In this document: positions 1 through 12,600 of the stretch, in pieces | Numbering within the stretch: position 1 is the stretch's first letter | Layout: each line of letters starts with the position of its first letter | Assembly (NCBI GenBank): GCA_003640385.1 | Contig: RCAB01000140.1 | Span: 1 to 64,000 of the forward strand | DNA from: Setaria digitata | Lineage: Eukaryota > Nematoda > Chromadorea > Rhabditida > Setariidae | Direction: 5' to 3' | DNA length: 64,000 nt | Translations under genes and position numbers: made by a program | The notes under the pieces: model-generated | Seen by the model: the letters and a program-made list of their open reading frames with translations, nothing else | What the model was told of the DNA's origin: nothing | Databases searched by the model: none

Positions 1-2
1 AA

Positions 3-1213
3 ACGACGGCAAGTGAAAGAACGAGCGAAAAAACGACGGCAAGTGAGATGACGGCAAGTGAAATGATAGCAAATGAAATGATAGCACGTGAAAGGAGAAG
101 TGAAAAAACGACGACGAGTGAAAAAACAACCGAAAAAGTGACGGAGTACCGGCAAACAGCGTTGCATGGAGAAAAAAATAAAAAACGAATGGCATATGGG
201 GAAATAAACCAGAAAACAGTGGCGCACGGAAAAACGGAGAAAGAATTAGTTTTGCGTGGGGAAAAAAATGAAGAACTGATATCGCAAAAGGACGCGGACG
301 AAAAATCGACGCTGCAGTTGAAAAGAAACGAAAAACCGGTACTACAGAAGAAAAGAGGTGAAGAACCGGTGCCGCCCAAGGAGAGAAATGAGGGACCGGT
401 ACTGCCTAAGAAAGGAAATGAATTGGTACTGGAGGAAGAGGGAAATGAAGAACTGCTACTGGAGGAAGAAGGAACTGAAGAACCGCTACTGGAGGAAGAA
501 GGAACTGAAGAACCGCTACTGGAGGAAGAGGGAAATGAAGAACTGCTACTGGAGGAGGAAGGAGATGAAGAACCGCTACTGGAGGAAGAAGGAGATGAAG
601 AACCGCTACTGGAGGAAGAAGGAGATGAAGAACCGCTACTGGAGGAAGAAGGGACTGAAGAACCGCTACTGGAGGAAGGAGATGAAGAACTGATGGTGCA
701 AGAGGAAGGGAATGAACCGGTACCGCAAAAGAAAAGGAATAAAGAACCTGCACAATGGAGGAGAAAACAACAAAACGAGGAAGACAGATTCAAAAATGAT
801 TTACAATTAAGAACGAATAAATTGAAAGATTCCAAGGAATTGCATTGTTATTCAGGTACTACAACACAGACTGTCCAGAAATGTTCCGCTGGTTCTGTCT
901 GCTACAAACAGATCACTCATTTAGGTGATATGGTACGTCTCCTCCTACTGATATGATTGTCTTAGAATCTTCTAATGCTCTTGCTGTCTAGGCTATTCCA
1001 CTATCTGCTAATTTATTCCAGCTACGAGGATGTGACAACAGAGACGAAGAACATTCCTTGTGCAAAGGATTCGAGAATGATAAGTGCGAAAAAGACAACC
1101 ATCTCGGTTTGATTTGTTGCTGCAGTAGCGATAAATGCAATGGTGCTAATGATGTACAACACAGTTTCGCTGAAGTAACAGTACTAATAGTTGCTTTCTG
1201 GTTTCTTAATTAA
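3..1213 (+). CDS. Ly6/three-finger domain protein with long acidic repeat region (5' partial)
   Basis: Two exons are visible: 3-932, with the reading frame open through the window edge so the true start is probably outside, and 1022-1213 (donor GTACGT, acceptor TTATTCCAG, phase 0). The first part is hydrophilic, with SEKTT/ASEM-type repeats, and is followed by about nine copies of a 10-residue acidic unit (EEEGxEEPLL). The last ~85 residues form a cysteine-rich module starting at LHCYSG and ending at ICCCSSDKCN, the typical end of Ly6/uPAR (three-finger) domains. A final hydrophobic stretch (VTVLIVAFWFLN) just before the stop fits a GPI-anchor signal. Family knowledge: nematode Ly6 proteins such as ODR-2 are GPI-anchored surface proteins. 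The repeat-rich extension is not typical. Function unknown. A signal peptide, if present, lies upstream of the window. Confidence 0.7.
427..690 (+). repeat. 30-bp coding minisatellite, about nine units
   Basis: Tandem 30-bp units of the form CTGGAGGAAGARGGAAMTGA followed by AGAACYGCTA encode EEEGxEEPLL, where x is N, T or D. Units differ only by a few substitutions. The last full unit lacks one GAA codon, so the frame is kept. The array lies wholly inside the first exon of the Ly6-type gene. Open frames seen here in other registers and on the other strand are by-products of the periodicity. Confidence 0.9.
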
Positions 1214-3553
1214 AATTGCATCATGAATGGAAGAGTCCAGAAGCTGTATTTGTCATCCGATTTGATTTGTATTGAGTAGAATTTGGCATGATTCTTGATT
1301 ATTTCCTTCGCAGATGCTTAGATTGCTTCTACCAAGCCCACCTCAGTTAGACTTTATCAGATCGATTAGCAGCAACAGTGGTCTTTACCTCCAACCATGA
1401 AGATAATCACAAAAACTTTAAATTATATGACTACTGACCTTATTCATTGTATGATTTGTCGTCATAAAATATGATCTGGATGTTGTATGACTCACTGACA
1501 ATGTTCTCGAAAGGTAGTAGTCTATATAGAATGTTCGGGTATAGCTAACTATAATCTCAAAAGAAAAGGTTGATGATAGTTTATGGGCCAACTAGTAGAT
1601 TTGTTAGAAATGAAGCGCAAAAATTTATTGTCTCTGAGAAATATATGGGCAGTATCATTTACTGATTGCTTCTCATGCTTTTGGATTAGCAGTCCATTAC
1701 AACTTCATTGCCGGAGATAGACCCATAGTGATAAGTCCCTGATATGACTGAAACGAGAAAACATTCTAAGGGGAACTTTTCTTTTTAACTTTTCAAGCCA
1801 TTTCCGGAAAAAGACGTTCAAAATATCATTTGAACCTTTCGGTATATTGAAACGTATCAGTCTTGGATAGTTGAGGGTATCAGCTCGATGATAAAAGCGC
1901 ACTTCTGCTGTAAAACCTCGCCATGCTTTTTCTACATATACTTTCTTGATCGGTTTCTAAATAGAATTAAATTCATTTTTTTCTTTTCTTTGAATAATTT
2001 ATAGAAAAATTTCCTGGATTAGTTAAATTTGACCTGTAAAATATTAATGCATTTCGCAAAGATCGGTTTCAGGTTAATTTGGTCAATCTCAACACCATTG
2101 TTACTTTCTGCTTTTCCTGTATAAAATTTTATTTTAACATTTTGTTCCAATAGTGTTGAATTTGCAGCTGCAAAGTTACATATAGCCCATATACATCTAT
2201 CTTATCGCTTAAACTAATCTTCCAAAAGAACCTTGAACTGAAAGTGATATTGAGAAGTTGAAAGCATTTTAACTGCTGCTTTTCATTTCAGCGACCTTTA
2301 ATTGCCTCTCTTGAATTTCAATATTCAAAACACATTTTCGCTTTTTGCTTTTTGGATGTGACTGCGCAAAAAAAAGTGGAAAAGTTTGGGTTGAGTTAAT
2401 GAAGAAAAACTGATTATGTAAAAGATATAGCATATTAGCGAACAGTCCAAAATATCTGCGTTGAAAATGACAGCAGTGGAGTTATCCGCTAGAAAATGGT
2501 AAAGAAATGTTTGAAAAGTATAAACTGAACCATTTCAGAATTGTTGTTTTAGACGTTGGCTACCTAATAGACAAGACTGGCCAATTTGGAATTTTTCTAA
2601 TTGAGCAAAATCTGTCTGAGGAAAAAGACCACTTCATTTCTTTTCCAATTTCATTTTTAAAACATTTAGACAATCACATTATCTTTAGAGAAAAGAGCAG
2701 ACCTAGTACAAATGTGAGAATCTAGAATAAAGAATTTACTGAACCTGGAAAGAAATATGGTAAAGGTTTCTTATCATATTCATAGCCAATGTTCGATTGT
2801 AGCACATTCCGTTCTGCGTGATTAAAAGAGACCTGAAATCTCCCAGATCCAGCTCCCATGAAAAAGGTAAGAATTTTTACTTCCTGATTTGAAAAGACAA
2901 ACCCTCCAGTCTCCATCGCACATACTGCCAATAAACTTCACTACCACTCTGTGCACGTTTACAAAATACAATGAGCAATAGTAACAGCAGTGCAGGCTAT
3001 ATATTATTCAGTTGCTTAAAAGTTAGGTAATAAATGGAAAGTTGTTTTCCGACGAAATCCACTGTTGCTACGAATTTGAGAAAGGTCCTGTAGGAACACC
3101 TTGTCATAACGACGATGGCCCAGACCAAACCTAAATTAGATGTTAAGTGAGTGAGCATGTTCTTTGTATGCATAAGCACACACTCAACATCGGAATGAAT
3201 TCTATAGGAAATGATGACAGATGAAAAGTCATGCATGCCTAAACCTAATTAAACACCAAATGTCCTGAAAGTAATTAGCCAGATAGGAACACTGTCACAT
3301 CCGTTCGACAGTACATTATGCATCCCATATTCCATCTACCTCTCTGGAAGCGATTGGATTTGTTTTGTACAATGTCAACAAAGAAAAAAAAACTGCTTTT
3401 ATCAGCGCAAAACAAAAACATTTGACACTTATGAGTAAAGAATAAACAGTATTAATCAATTGTTTTACCAAACAAACAAATAGTTTTAAAATTTAAAAGA
3501 TGACGGAACGCATGTGGAATAGATCACTGAATAATGAAAACTTTCGATACTTC
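1214..3553. other. Intergenic stretch, no confident gene
   Basis: This lies between the Ly6-type gene and the 3' end of the FKBP gene. AT-rich. It holds a minus-strand open stretch (1940-1705) and short open frames near 2510-2725, 2722-2931 and 2997-3236, none of which I could link into a gene. A GTAAGA donor-like site at about 2869 follows a short plus-strand open segment but has no convincing partner exon. Confidence 0.5.
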
Positions 3554-6241
3554 TCAGTTCACCACTTCTGACTTTGGACTCGCAGTTTCCATTGGTGTCG
3601 TCGTTTCATCTTCATTAATTCCAGTCTGAAATACATTGATGTGAATCCATAGTAAAGAGAAGTTCCCAAAAATTACCAAAATTGAAACTCAAGAGAAACC
3701 TTTTCTTTAGCAGCAAATTTCTCGAACATCCCCTTATATCGTTTTTTCTCTTTTTCACGAATTTCCGCCAACTTTTTCTTACACGCCAATATTTGCGCAG
3801 CCGCTGCCTAAAACTTGTAGACTGTAATCATCTACTGAAACAAATAAGAGGTTAAAATTTTAATGATAAGTACACGCCACCGCTGCAGTTAAAAACCTTG
3901 TTATCCGGTTCGTATTCCAATACTTTCTTATACTCAATGATTGCCTCATCCGCATCGTTTTGCTCTTGAAGTGCCTGAAACAATAAAATAGTTTTAAAAA
4001 TCAGAATTTTCGCGGTGATCCATCCTAACGGGACAAATCAAAATAAAAGCATGCAAAAATCAAACACAGTGTGAGATTTGGAAAAATTACCAAAGCTTTT
4101 CGATAGAGCGCTTTCACACACTTGGGATCGACCTCAAGTGCCTTGTCACAGTTTTTTATACATTCCACTGTTTCATCCTGTTTCGAATACACAAGGGCGC
4201 TAAATTAAAGGCATTAACTTTAGTAAAAACAAGTCCAGGAGATAATAAACAGATTACTCAGAATTGAAGAACCTGTTAAGATAACCGGCAAGCAACAGAG
4301 CATCTCTTCTGGTTTTCGCTTCATTTTCTAAGGATTTTTCATACTCCAACAGTTCGATGACACGCATATACTTTGCTGCTGCAAGACGCAGTTTGCCCTG
4401 TTTGAAAAACATAGTGCCTCTCTCCTTGGCAGCTTCTGCAGCATCAAGCTTTTCTTCACCAGTCAGTTCCCATGACGCCTTCATCTAAAAAGAAAAGAAA
4501 AAAAAAATTTACAATGTTTTCCGACAGGATTATGCAGCACTGATGCATAAAAGTCTACGAGCAGAAAAGAAATGACTAGAAATTGAAATCTGAAAGGAAT
4601 GCTTCCGTTTAAAATAAAATTAACAATCCAATATGTATTGTCAGAACACACCTTCTCATATTCCTTGAGGAATAAAGTAAAATCAATTTCTGCATGGGGT
4701 GGTAAATCATACTCTGGAGGCGGATTAACACCGAATGTGAAACGACTTCCTTTGAGATGAATTGTGGACTTTTCGCCCTTGTTGAATCGACGAAGAGCAC
4801 GGTCCACACCTTCTGGCAAACCGACCTAAACATACTTTGAGCAAATGCAACTGCAAGCTTTCTGCACACAATAATCCAGCTGCAAGTGAAAAGCATCAGC
4901 ATATCGCTTTCGAGAGGTTTTGATCATTGCATATCGATTAAATGCTTATCCTCGGCCTATTGTCATCATTTGCAAAAAAAAAAAAAAAATGCACAGAAGA
5001 CGCAGAATTGTGCTGGACGGAAAAATCTGCTGATACTTACTTCCGAACCTTCTCCCAAAATGAAACTGACTTCCTTGTCGTAGAACACTCGACCATTGTA
5101 TGAACCAACGGCACATACTGAAACAAATGCAGACTTCGACGTTAACGAGATCCATTGTTGGTGATCCCTCAACTTCTACCCTTCAAATTCTGATAGGACG
5201 AGAAGCTCCTTTGCAGAGAAATATGCATTGGCAAATTAATCTGGAAAATGGAAGTAAACAAATCTAATTATTTGGTAAATGTAAACAGACAAAACTAACT
5301 TTTAACAGTTGAGCCTTCAGTAGGGCTTGAGTATTTCTCACCCTCCACAATGATCGATCGAGTAATTGCACCATCTCGGTCCGGCGAAATGTCTTCTCCT
5401 TGCCAGCGTAGTAATTCAATCTCAAAAATTAATGCATTTATTTGCACCTATGTTTTTAATAAGAACAAGTTGAAACTACCACAAATCAAAAGACCCCCTA
5501 CTTCAAAGTTAAGGGTAGCACCACCAGGAATCTTTGGTGGACTACCATTTTCACCATACGCATAATCGGCACGGCAAATGAGATTACACTTCTCGCCCTT
5601 TTTCATTGTTGCAACGCCAAGGTCCCATCCCTTGATAACCTGTAACGGCACCAGTATAAACCTTTTGTTACATATCGTGAATATGAGGGTATCTGAAACT
5701 AGCAATAAAAAAAAAAACAAAAAGAGAAACACCGTAATTAAAAGAATATTTTTTGCATGCCACAAATCAGAGAATATTGGCCTACCTGCCCATTACCCAA
5801 CGTGAAGTTGAACGGTTCACTACGGTCTCGGCTCGAATCGAACTGTTCGCCATTTTCCAAAGTACCCACATAATGAACGTAGACACTATCGCCTTTCGAA
5901 GGATGATGCTCTCCTGTTCCTTCTACTAAAATTTTCTTCAAAACACCACCATCCTAAAAAAAAAAAAGGGAAATTACGAATATTAAACATTGCGAAACAA
6001 GAAGGTAATGAATTACTCTCTAGTTCGACCCCAAAGAAAAAAAAATCAAAGGAGTCTGAAATGAGTTTGGATCCTAAAGTTTAAGCTAACTAAAACGGAA
6101 TCAAGCTAAATCCTTCATTCATTTCGGCAAAGGTGCCAACAGTCAACATAGATAGAATATTGATGACAGTTATTAGTTATTCTTAAGTAAACTGAAAATA
6201 ACCTTTTCAGGAGTGATATCAATCCCGTCTACAGCGGCCAT
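3554..6241 (-). CDS. fkb-6: FK506-binding protein with TPR repeats (FKB-6/FKBP52-type co-chaperone)
   Basis: Eleven exons joined in phase: 6241-6203, 5953-5786, 5639-5502, 5420-5300, 5117-5041, 4825-4652, 4484-4273, 4199-4091, 3974-3897, 3807-3700, 3625-3554, giving 431 residues. Residues ~14-115 form a complete FKBP peptidyl-prolyl isomerase domain ([39 protein letters not shown]). Residues ~140-240 are a second, more divergent FKBP domain ([19 protein letters not shown]), probably without activity. Residues ~245-410 carry tetratricopeptide repeats ([29 protein letters not shown]). This is the architecture of FKBP51/52, which bind the Hsp90 tail through the TPRs. The tail [14 protein letters not shown] is short. 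A TTATTTGCAG acceptor lies 26 nt before the ATG with no donor in reach, suggesting spliced-leader addition. Very secure call. Confidence 0.95.
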
Positions 6242-6864
6242 CTTAAGTTCTTGTAACTTCCACCTGCAAATAACTGAAAAAAATGGAAAATGTCATCCAT
6301 CCCAGACTGAAGTTGTCAGAATACACCAACCCGATCCCGAACCGGAAAGCCCCAACATCCCGGAAAAAGGCTCTACCAAGCACCACTAATTTCTCACAAC
6401 GTTAAGGAAGAGAAGACCCCTATCGAACCTTCTAGAAGATCGGTGATGCGTTTGTCTCTTCTAACCGCTATAAAGCTCGGACGTACGACAGTTCGGAGGG
6501 GGAGCTTGAGGGATAACTCTTGAGTGGGTCATCTCGTCATATCAATCAGTATTTCTCGGTCGTATCGGTCGGGTGCACACTACTGGGGATTGTTTATGAA
6601 GAATTGACTAGATATAAGACATAATGAGGAGGGACAGAGATAACTGATAGGACTTCACAGTGGGAAGTTGACGTTGCAAATAAATTTTAAGCTGTAATGA
6701 TGTAACACTCCACGTAGCTCACGTCCATGCGTTGCGTCATCGATCTTTTCAGTTTTCGTTCATTATCTTACGTTTGCAAGTACTGTGGTAAATTTGGATA
6801 TGATGTTCAAGGAATAAATCATGTTGATGGAATTTGTTGGATTTTTTTGTAATGTATTGCAGGT
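6242..6864. promoter_or_regulatory. Divergent intergenic region between the FKBP gene and the small membrane-protein gene
   Basis: About 600 bp separate two genes pointing away from each other, so it should hold both promoters. The part 6300-6560 is visibly richer in G+C than the surroundings. No TATA box or known operator can be assigned with confidence. Both ends carry trans-splice-like acceptors: TTATTTGCAG on the minus strand before the FKBP start, and ATGTATTGCAG ending at 6862 on the plus strand. Confidence 0.4.
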
Positions 6865-7827
6865 ATGCTGGATAAAGTAGTACGTGAAATGAAATGGTGG
6901 GGTGAGACATTTATTGGTCTTGCTAAAGTTATCGCTAGCCCTAATGCTCCCATACCGCCAACTGATATCCATCCACGTCAACCAGCTATTCCGAGTACAC
7001 CTGCTGAAGGAGTAAGCTTTGCTGTATGTCACTGGGTTGCCCAGAGTGAACAAAGAATTAGGTAACTGCAATTGCAAGTGGGATTAAAACTCATATCAAA
7101 GACCAAAAAATAAAATAGAGCTGCTGTAGTAAAGGCAGAAAAGATCGCTCAAATCTGAAACTGAACATTCCGTATTATTTGAATGTTCATTATTGTGTAT
7201 CTGAAGAATCACCCCTGAATTTAAAAATTTTGTGCTTTTCTTCAAACAAAATCTTTTCTGGAGATTACTTTGCCTAGTGTTTGCGCAACTGATTCTATTC
7301 CAACTTGCTTGTGTTACTGACTAGGTCACATAAGATGTTATTAACTTTTCAACTTCACATTCAATTTGTTTGTAACAGTTTCGGTCGTTCCCATTTCGTT
7401 GGTGGTGGAAGTTATGTCCGTTTAACAGGAATATCGTGTTGTGGATGACCATACTCATCCCAATATATATAATTAAATTTCCGCGTAAGTTCTTCGCCAT
7501 ATATTCTTAGATAAGTTTTTTCTTTCGAAAAAAAAATCAGGGTTTTGTTGCTTCTATCTTTTAAATCAACTTTCCTGTAGTGGATACTAATCCTCCATGC
7601 ATTCCAGGTTTACAAATTCCTTAGTTTAAGATGCTTAAAAAATATTTTCATTTACTGAACATCCGAATTTTGCAGCAGAAGTTTGGAAAGCCATGATGGT
7701 GCATCAAATTCCAGAACATATGTCTTTGCACAAAAGACGTGGAAAAGCGCAGCGTATTCAGGACGAGCTGTATTTTGCAAAATATGATCCAATGAAAAAG
7801 GAAACTCCAGTTGGTGTTAGGAAGTAG
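6865..7827 (+). CDS. Small single-pass membrane protein, possibly mitochondrial
   Basis: Three exons in phase: 6865-7011, 7379-7484, 7676-7827, about 134 residues. The start is the ATG 2 nt after a TTGCAG acceptor at 6862, a classic nematode spliced-leader arrangement. The N-terminus (MLDKVVREMKWWGE) is amphipathic and leads to a proline-rich stretch (SPNAPIPPTDIHPRQP). The middle exon encodes a basic and aromatic patch (FRWWWKLCPF) followed by one hydrophobic segment (IVLWMTILIPIYIIKFP). The C-terminus is charged (HKRRGKAQRIQDELYFAKYD). Short length, one membrane span and basic flanks resemble accessory subunits of respiratory complexes, but I do not recognise the family and that role is inference. 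Exon 2 is open in another frame for 20 codons, but only the chosen frame keeps phase with exons 1 and 3. Confidence 0.65.
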
Positions 7828-9294
7828 ATCGAAAGTTCTCATTCTTATGATGTTTTCCTATTGCCGTTAGATATTAGTTGAGATTTTGATTTTTGTCAAA
7901 TTAATCGTGATTTTTTTTTTAATAGGTTTTTATGCGATTGTCGTCATTATCATATCCCAGTAAAAAAATGCATCTCTTACTTTTGTGGTTTTTGTGCACA
8001 ACAACTTGAGTTTTCCGATGTTTTTTAAATCAGAAAATAAGATTAAGACTGCAACACATATGGGGCACTGTTTTCTGTTGTGCTTCAACTCTCATAATTT
8101 GCCTCCACCGTTTTGACTTCGCAGTGTTTTTTCAGTCATCGAAGGGGCCCTGGTTCCTTCAAAAGTCCTTTGTTTTCCCTTTTTGGACTGTATATCGCTG
8201 CTTTAAGATGCTGTATAGGTTTCTTTTCTTTTGTTTTCAACTACTGGCTGCACATTTTAAAACTCTAGAAGCTTAAAGCTACCCCTCCAAACTTTTTACA
8301 ACGACGTTTCTCTATCGCCTAATTTCTGCTGTAATAGAATGGCACTCACGATTGCCATTGTACGGCTCGTGGGTTTGCAACTTTGCTTTTCAATTTTTAT
8401 TCCTCAAATTTGATTTGCTTCAGCTGTCTTATTTATTTTGCAAGCAGGAATTGCGTAACAGTGAGGTTGTTCTGGAATAAAATTTTAGATTGTAGGTATA
8501 AGTTTGTCCCTGTTTTTAAATCAATTAAAAAACACATCATCCCCTGTAATTGTACCGGGACATTCCCTGCAAGTTATCATCATCCTAAGAGCTGGTGATT
8601 TTTTTCGTGAATGTAATCTCGACGAGTACAATGGCAATCGAAGAGATCCGGATATATCTCGTATGTGGAAGGAAGTTGTAAATTTCCTGCACAAATACTC
8701 TATTACTTGGACAATTTTTCTATTCCAGTGGGATCAAAAAAGATTAGCACTAAATAGCCCCAGTGATCAGTACAAATGACATCGATGTTAGTATGAGATT
8801 ATTGGACGGATGAAGTAACTTTACTGCTTGAGCTGCTAATTACAATTTATTCCAAGAGCCGGGAAATTGATGAGGGAAGCGATCGCTGGTTGTATATACT
8901 AGTGGATATCACTGTTACTAACTGCTGTTTACAACTAATCATTTCAAGGGGCTGATATGATAAGACTAAATTGCTTTCCTCTCCCTCAACATTATAAATT
9001 GTTGTATGAAGTGCAGTTAGCTATCTCTTCTGAAATTATATCTGATAATGGGTGTGTATGTGTGTCTGTCTATGTGTGTGTGCTTTTCTTCAAGCCTATC
9101 ATCTCAACTTGCTCCTTTACATCATTTCATCCTGAGATGTCATTTTGAAGCTCACCGTAGGCTCTGTATGTGTGTGTGTGTGTGTGTGTGTGTNTCTGTC
9201 TATGTGTGTGTGCTTTTCTTCAAGCCTATCATCTCAACTTGCTCCTTTACATCATTTCATCCTGAGATGTCATTTTGAAGCTCACCGTAGGCTC

Positions 9295-9334
<40 letters not shown>

Positions 9335-9606
9335 TACACTCTAGATCAGATGTGATGTTGACGAACACGGACGTTGTCTCGTCTTGATTTACGTAGCTAC
9401 AGAGCTTTGCTACTGCTACTGCTGCTGCTACAGGTGGTGGTGAAGCGAAAGAAGAGTTTAAATCAACACTTAGAAACAGTTTCTTCGCCAGCCCTGTTCA
9501 ATCGTTGTTATTTACCTGATCTGATCTGAACTGATTCAATTTCCGTGAACGGTTCAGAGGGAACTCTTCAGAAATTTCAATTAACACTGGCTGATTCAAA
9601 CACGGA
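7828..9606. other. Intergenic stretch with TG microsatellites
   Basis: This lies between the small membrane-protein gene and the Ig/spectrin gene. It contains a plus-strand open frame without ATG at about 8509-8779 (reads RAGDFFRECNLDEYNG), a TG-rich block at 9055-9330, and a GCTACTGCTACTGCTGCTGC run near 9410. The last 60 bp include an acceptor-like CTCTTCAG about 35 nt before the next start codon. Confidence 0.5.
9062..9330. repeat. Duplicated ~130-bp unit with (TG)n tracts around a single N
   Basis: The segment from TCTGTCTATGTGTGTGTGCT to the end of a (TG)n tract occurs twice back to back, separated by one undetermined base at 9194. The copies appear identical outside the TG tract. A (TG)n run closes each copy. 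A real tandem duplication is possible, but a single N exactly at the joint is the mark of an unresolved assembly join. Confidence 0.8.
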
Positions 9607-12600
9607 ATGGAGGATTTGGAGCGTCCAACTACTACAACAATAAGTACGATTGCAATAAATGCTGGCAAACAAGCAACAATTGTTGTCGCACTGCTTAAGG
9701 TTGATTCATTTCAGTTCATTCGCTTAATAATTACAAGAAATCAATTAATTAATGAGCATTTAATTTTCTCTTTCAAAAGACCCTAAATTGTTGTATAAAA
9801 TAATCTTCATCTTCTCTTTTACAATGATATGCGGTACATTTTGTCTTTACTGACTGTGCACCTCATTATTTCGGCTAATTTCTACTCCCATTATCCATGC
9901 AATAAGCTATATTTTAGATTTATTTGGGCTACCCTAGTTCAATCAATCAAAAAAAAAAAAAAAACACTTCATGTATTCACAGTCATTTTCATAAATCACA
10001 CAATTTTGACTGACAAAATTTTTATGTTTGATAGAAGTGGTGCCATTAAGGAAAGCTCTTTTTACTTAATGATTAAGCAATTGGTTTAATCATAGTTTGA
10101 AAAAAAAGAAACCATTCAGTGGGATGCTTAGTCTAGAAAGACCCATTCTTCACTTAATTATTTGAATGTACCGTGAACTGAAGCATCATAACTTCTCTTT
10201 AGCAAATTTTCACTCCCAAACACTAAAATTTCTCCATTTCCATTTTTCATACTAATTTTCACATTTGTTGTCCTTCACTTAACTTGATTGAATCTTAACT
10301 ATCCAAAACTTTTATGAAGAATAAAAATTTAGAATTTTCTTTTTACTTAACTAAAGGATTAGTAAAACGCTCTTATCAAAATCATATCACCGAATTTAGT
10401 CCAAATAAAAAAATACATTACTTTGAATGTTATGGAATTAAACGAGGAATTAGTCACATATTGACACTAATTAATCCTAATTTTTCTGCTGAAAATGGTC
10501 CATTATGGACTAGAAGGAATATGCATTTATGAAAGTGATAGTTTACAGTAAAAATATCTCTAATTTAGATCAAGTAATCTTAAACATTAGTAGTATAACT
10601 GATTCCAGCAAAGTCAGTCATCTTTAATAAGTGGAAAAATAGTTTACACCTGCTCGACAGGTGTAAACTATTTTTCATATTGTGAGAGAAACAAATGTCT
10701 GATATAGTTTCCTAATCGTAACTTTTATCAGTATGAATAAAATATACTGTTCTAACAAATTATGATTCATTAGGCCACTTTTGCAGTATTCTTATACTTA
10801 ATAGATTCAGTTACACTTAAGATCCTAAATAGTCAAAAATCGACATTAATTGTTTTATTTACTTTTACTAATTTTTATCATTCTTTATTATGTTCATCAC
10901 TTTTTAAATTAATCTTAATTGAGTTTTATCATTTTTTTCACACCACTCAGTTTTCTTACTTTTTTTGGAAAGGAAGTTAACGAATTTTTAGATGATCCTT
11001 CTTCATATTTCCTTTTCCGGACAACATTTTCGAACCATAAGTTAATGGAAAAGACAAACAAAAGTGCTCCTTGTGAGTTTTCGCCTATTCCAGCTGATTG
11101 CACTATTGTAATGATTGAAGGATATTACAGAGTATTGGATATGCCTCTCTTCGAATTGATGAAATGCAACCGAAAATGCTCGAACTTGGCGGAAATGTGA
11201 AGGAAACAGATGTCCTGCTAGCTATTCATGATGATCTGATGCATCGACTTAAGGTGTCATCAATTATTCTCTTAATAAATTTCTATGTTTAGAAATCATT
11301 TTCTCTCAATTTCGTTTTGACTTATTACTGGCATAAATGTTTTTCGAAAATGTTGAATGATTACGGAAATTTAAGTTTTATTAATCGAATAAAAAAAAAA
11401 AAAAAAAATACTAATCAAGACAAAGTGATAAAATAAAATTCTATTATTAAATCAAATTAAATTTCAGAGCAAAGAGGATCAGGTTGAAGAGCTGCTTGCT
11501 CGAGCAGATAATTTAGTGATACAGCAAAAGGAGCCTGATGTTCATGTTTATGAAGCAATGGCTGAAAGTTTGGGTACAGCTTGGAAAGAATTAAATCGGC
11601 AGTTGCAGATGCGGGGATTTCTACTTGCTGAGACAAAACGATTTTATGGACTAGCAAAACGTCATGAAGAAGTTTGTCTTCTTGAACTATTTTGTGATGC
11701 AACTTCTAGTAAATTATGTATTGTTATTGTTGAGAAAGATATTTTATTCAGATTAGTTCGAAAGTACGAAATATTCTCCAAACAACAATCCAACACCAGA
11801 ATATGAATGATCTGAACGATACTGTGACGCAAATTCAGCAGCTCATTGACAGTCATTTTTTGATTATTCTAATTTTATCTGTTCAATTATTTCAACAAAA
11901 GTTTTGAGCCGATAAAGTGCAAATTTTCACAAAATTCTTTACGAACGATTTTCTTCAAAATTTGGGTTAAATAAATTTCAGAAAAATTGACTGAGAAGAT
12001 GCCACAAAGATCGAGACCAGATATTGAATTATTTCTTAAAATTTATTTAAAAATCTCTGTTTGAACCAGTTTAAAAATTCCAACAAAATCTTATGTGAAC
12101 TTTAAATAATAGATTAACAGTAATTATCATAATTTAGATCTGATTGATGTAACTGCATCAGCTGTAGATAGTGGGGCCGATGTTATAACACAAATTCGAG
12201 TGCTGGGCTCTATGGCTGATAATGTTGAAAGTGTCCAGGAAACTGCCAAAGCTTGCTTACTAATCGAAGAAATTATGCTGAAGGTTTGAAATTCCTTTTC
12301 ACTTCATCTACTTTTGATATTATTATGTTTTTTATGTTTTTTCTTCAAGTGTAATTATTTTAAAAAACAAATATACTTAATCAGAGAAATTTTGTTTGAA
12401 TGGAGTTGAGTTTAGTCTAGAAGTTAATTTGTTTTAATTCAAATGTGAATTATCAAAAATCGAAAGTCAAAAGAAAAATTTTTCAAGTTCAAGTTAAATG
12501 ATCTATGCACTGATGAAAAATAAGCTGCTAATTATGATAAAACGGCAGTTACAAATGGCTTTTATGGAATTTTCTCTAATTATTAATCGAATCACTTTCC

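Noticed and set aside
358..753. Long open frames in other registers over the acidic repeat, one basic and tyrosine/tryptophan-rich, one on the minus strand rich in L, P and V
   Set aside because: They are produced by the 30-bp periodicity. Only the acidic frame continues into the cysteine-rich domain.
3554..5173. Several single-exon ORFs over the FKBP gene, including one on the plus strand at 5350-5565
   Set aside because: They read through introns or the wrong strand. The eleven-exon model explains all conserved motifs.
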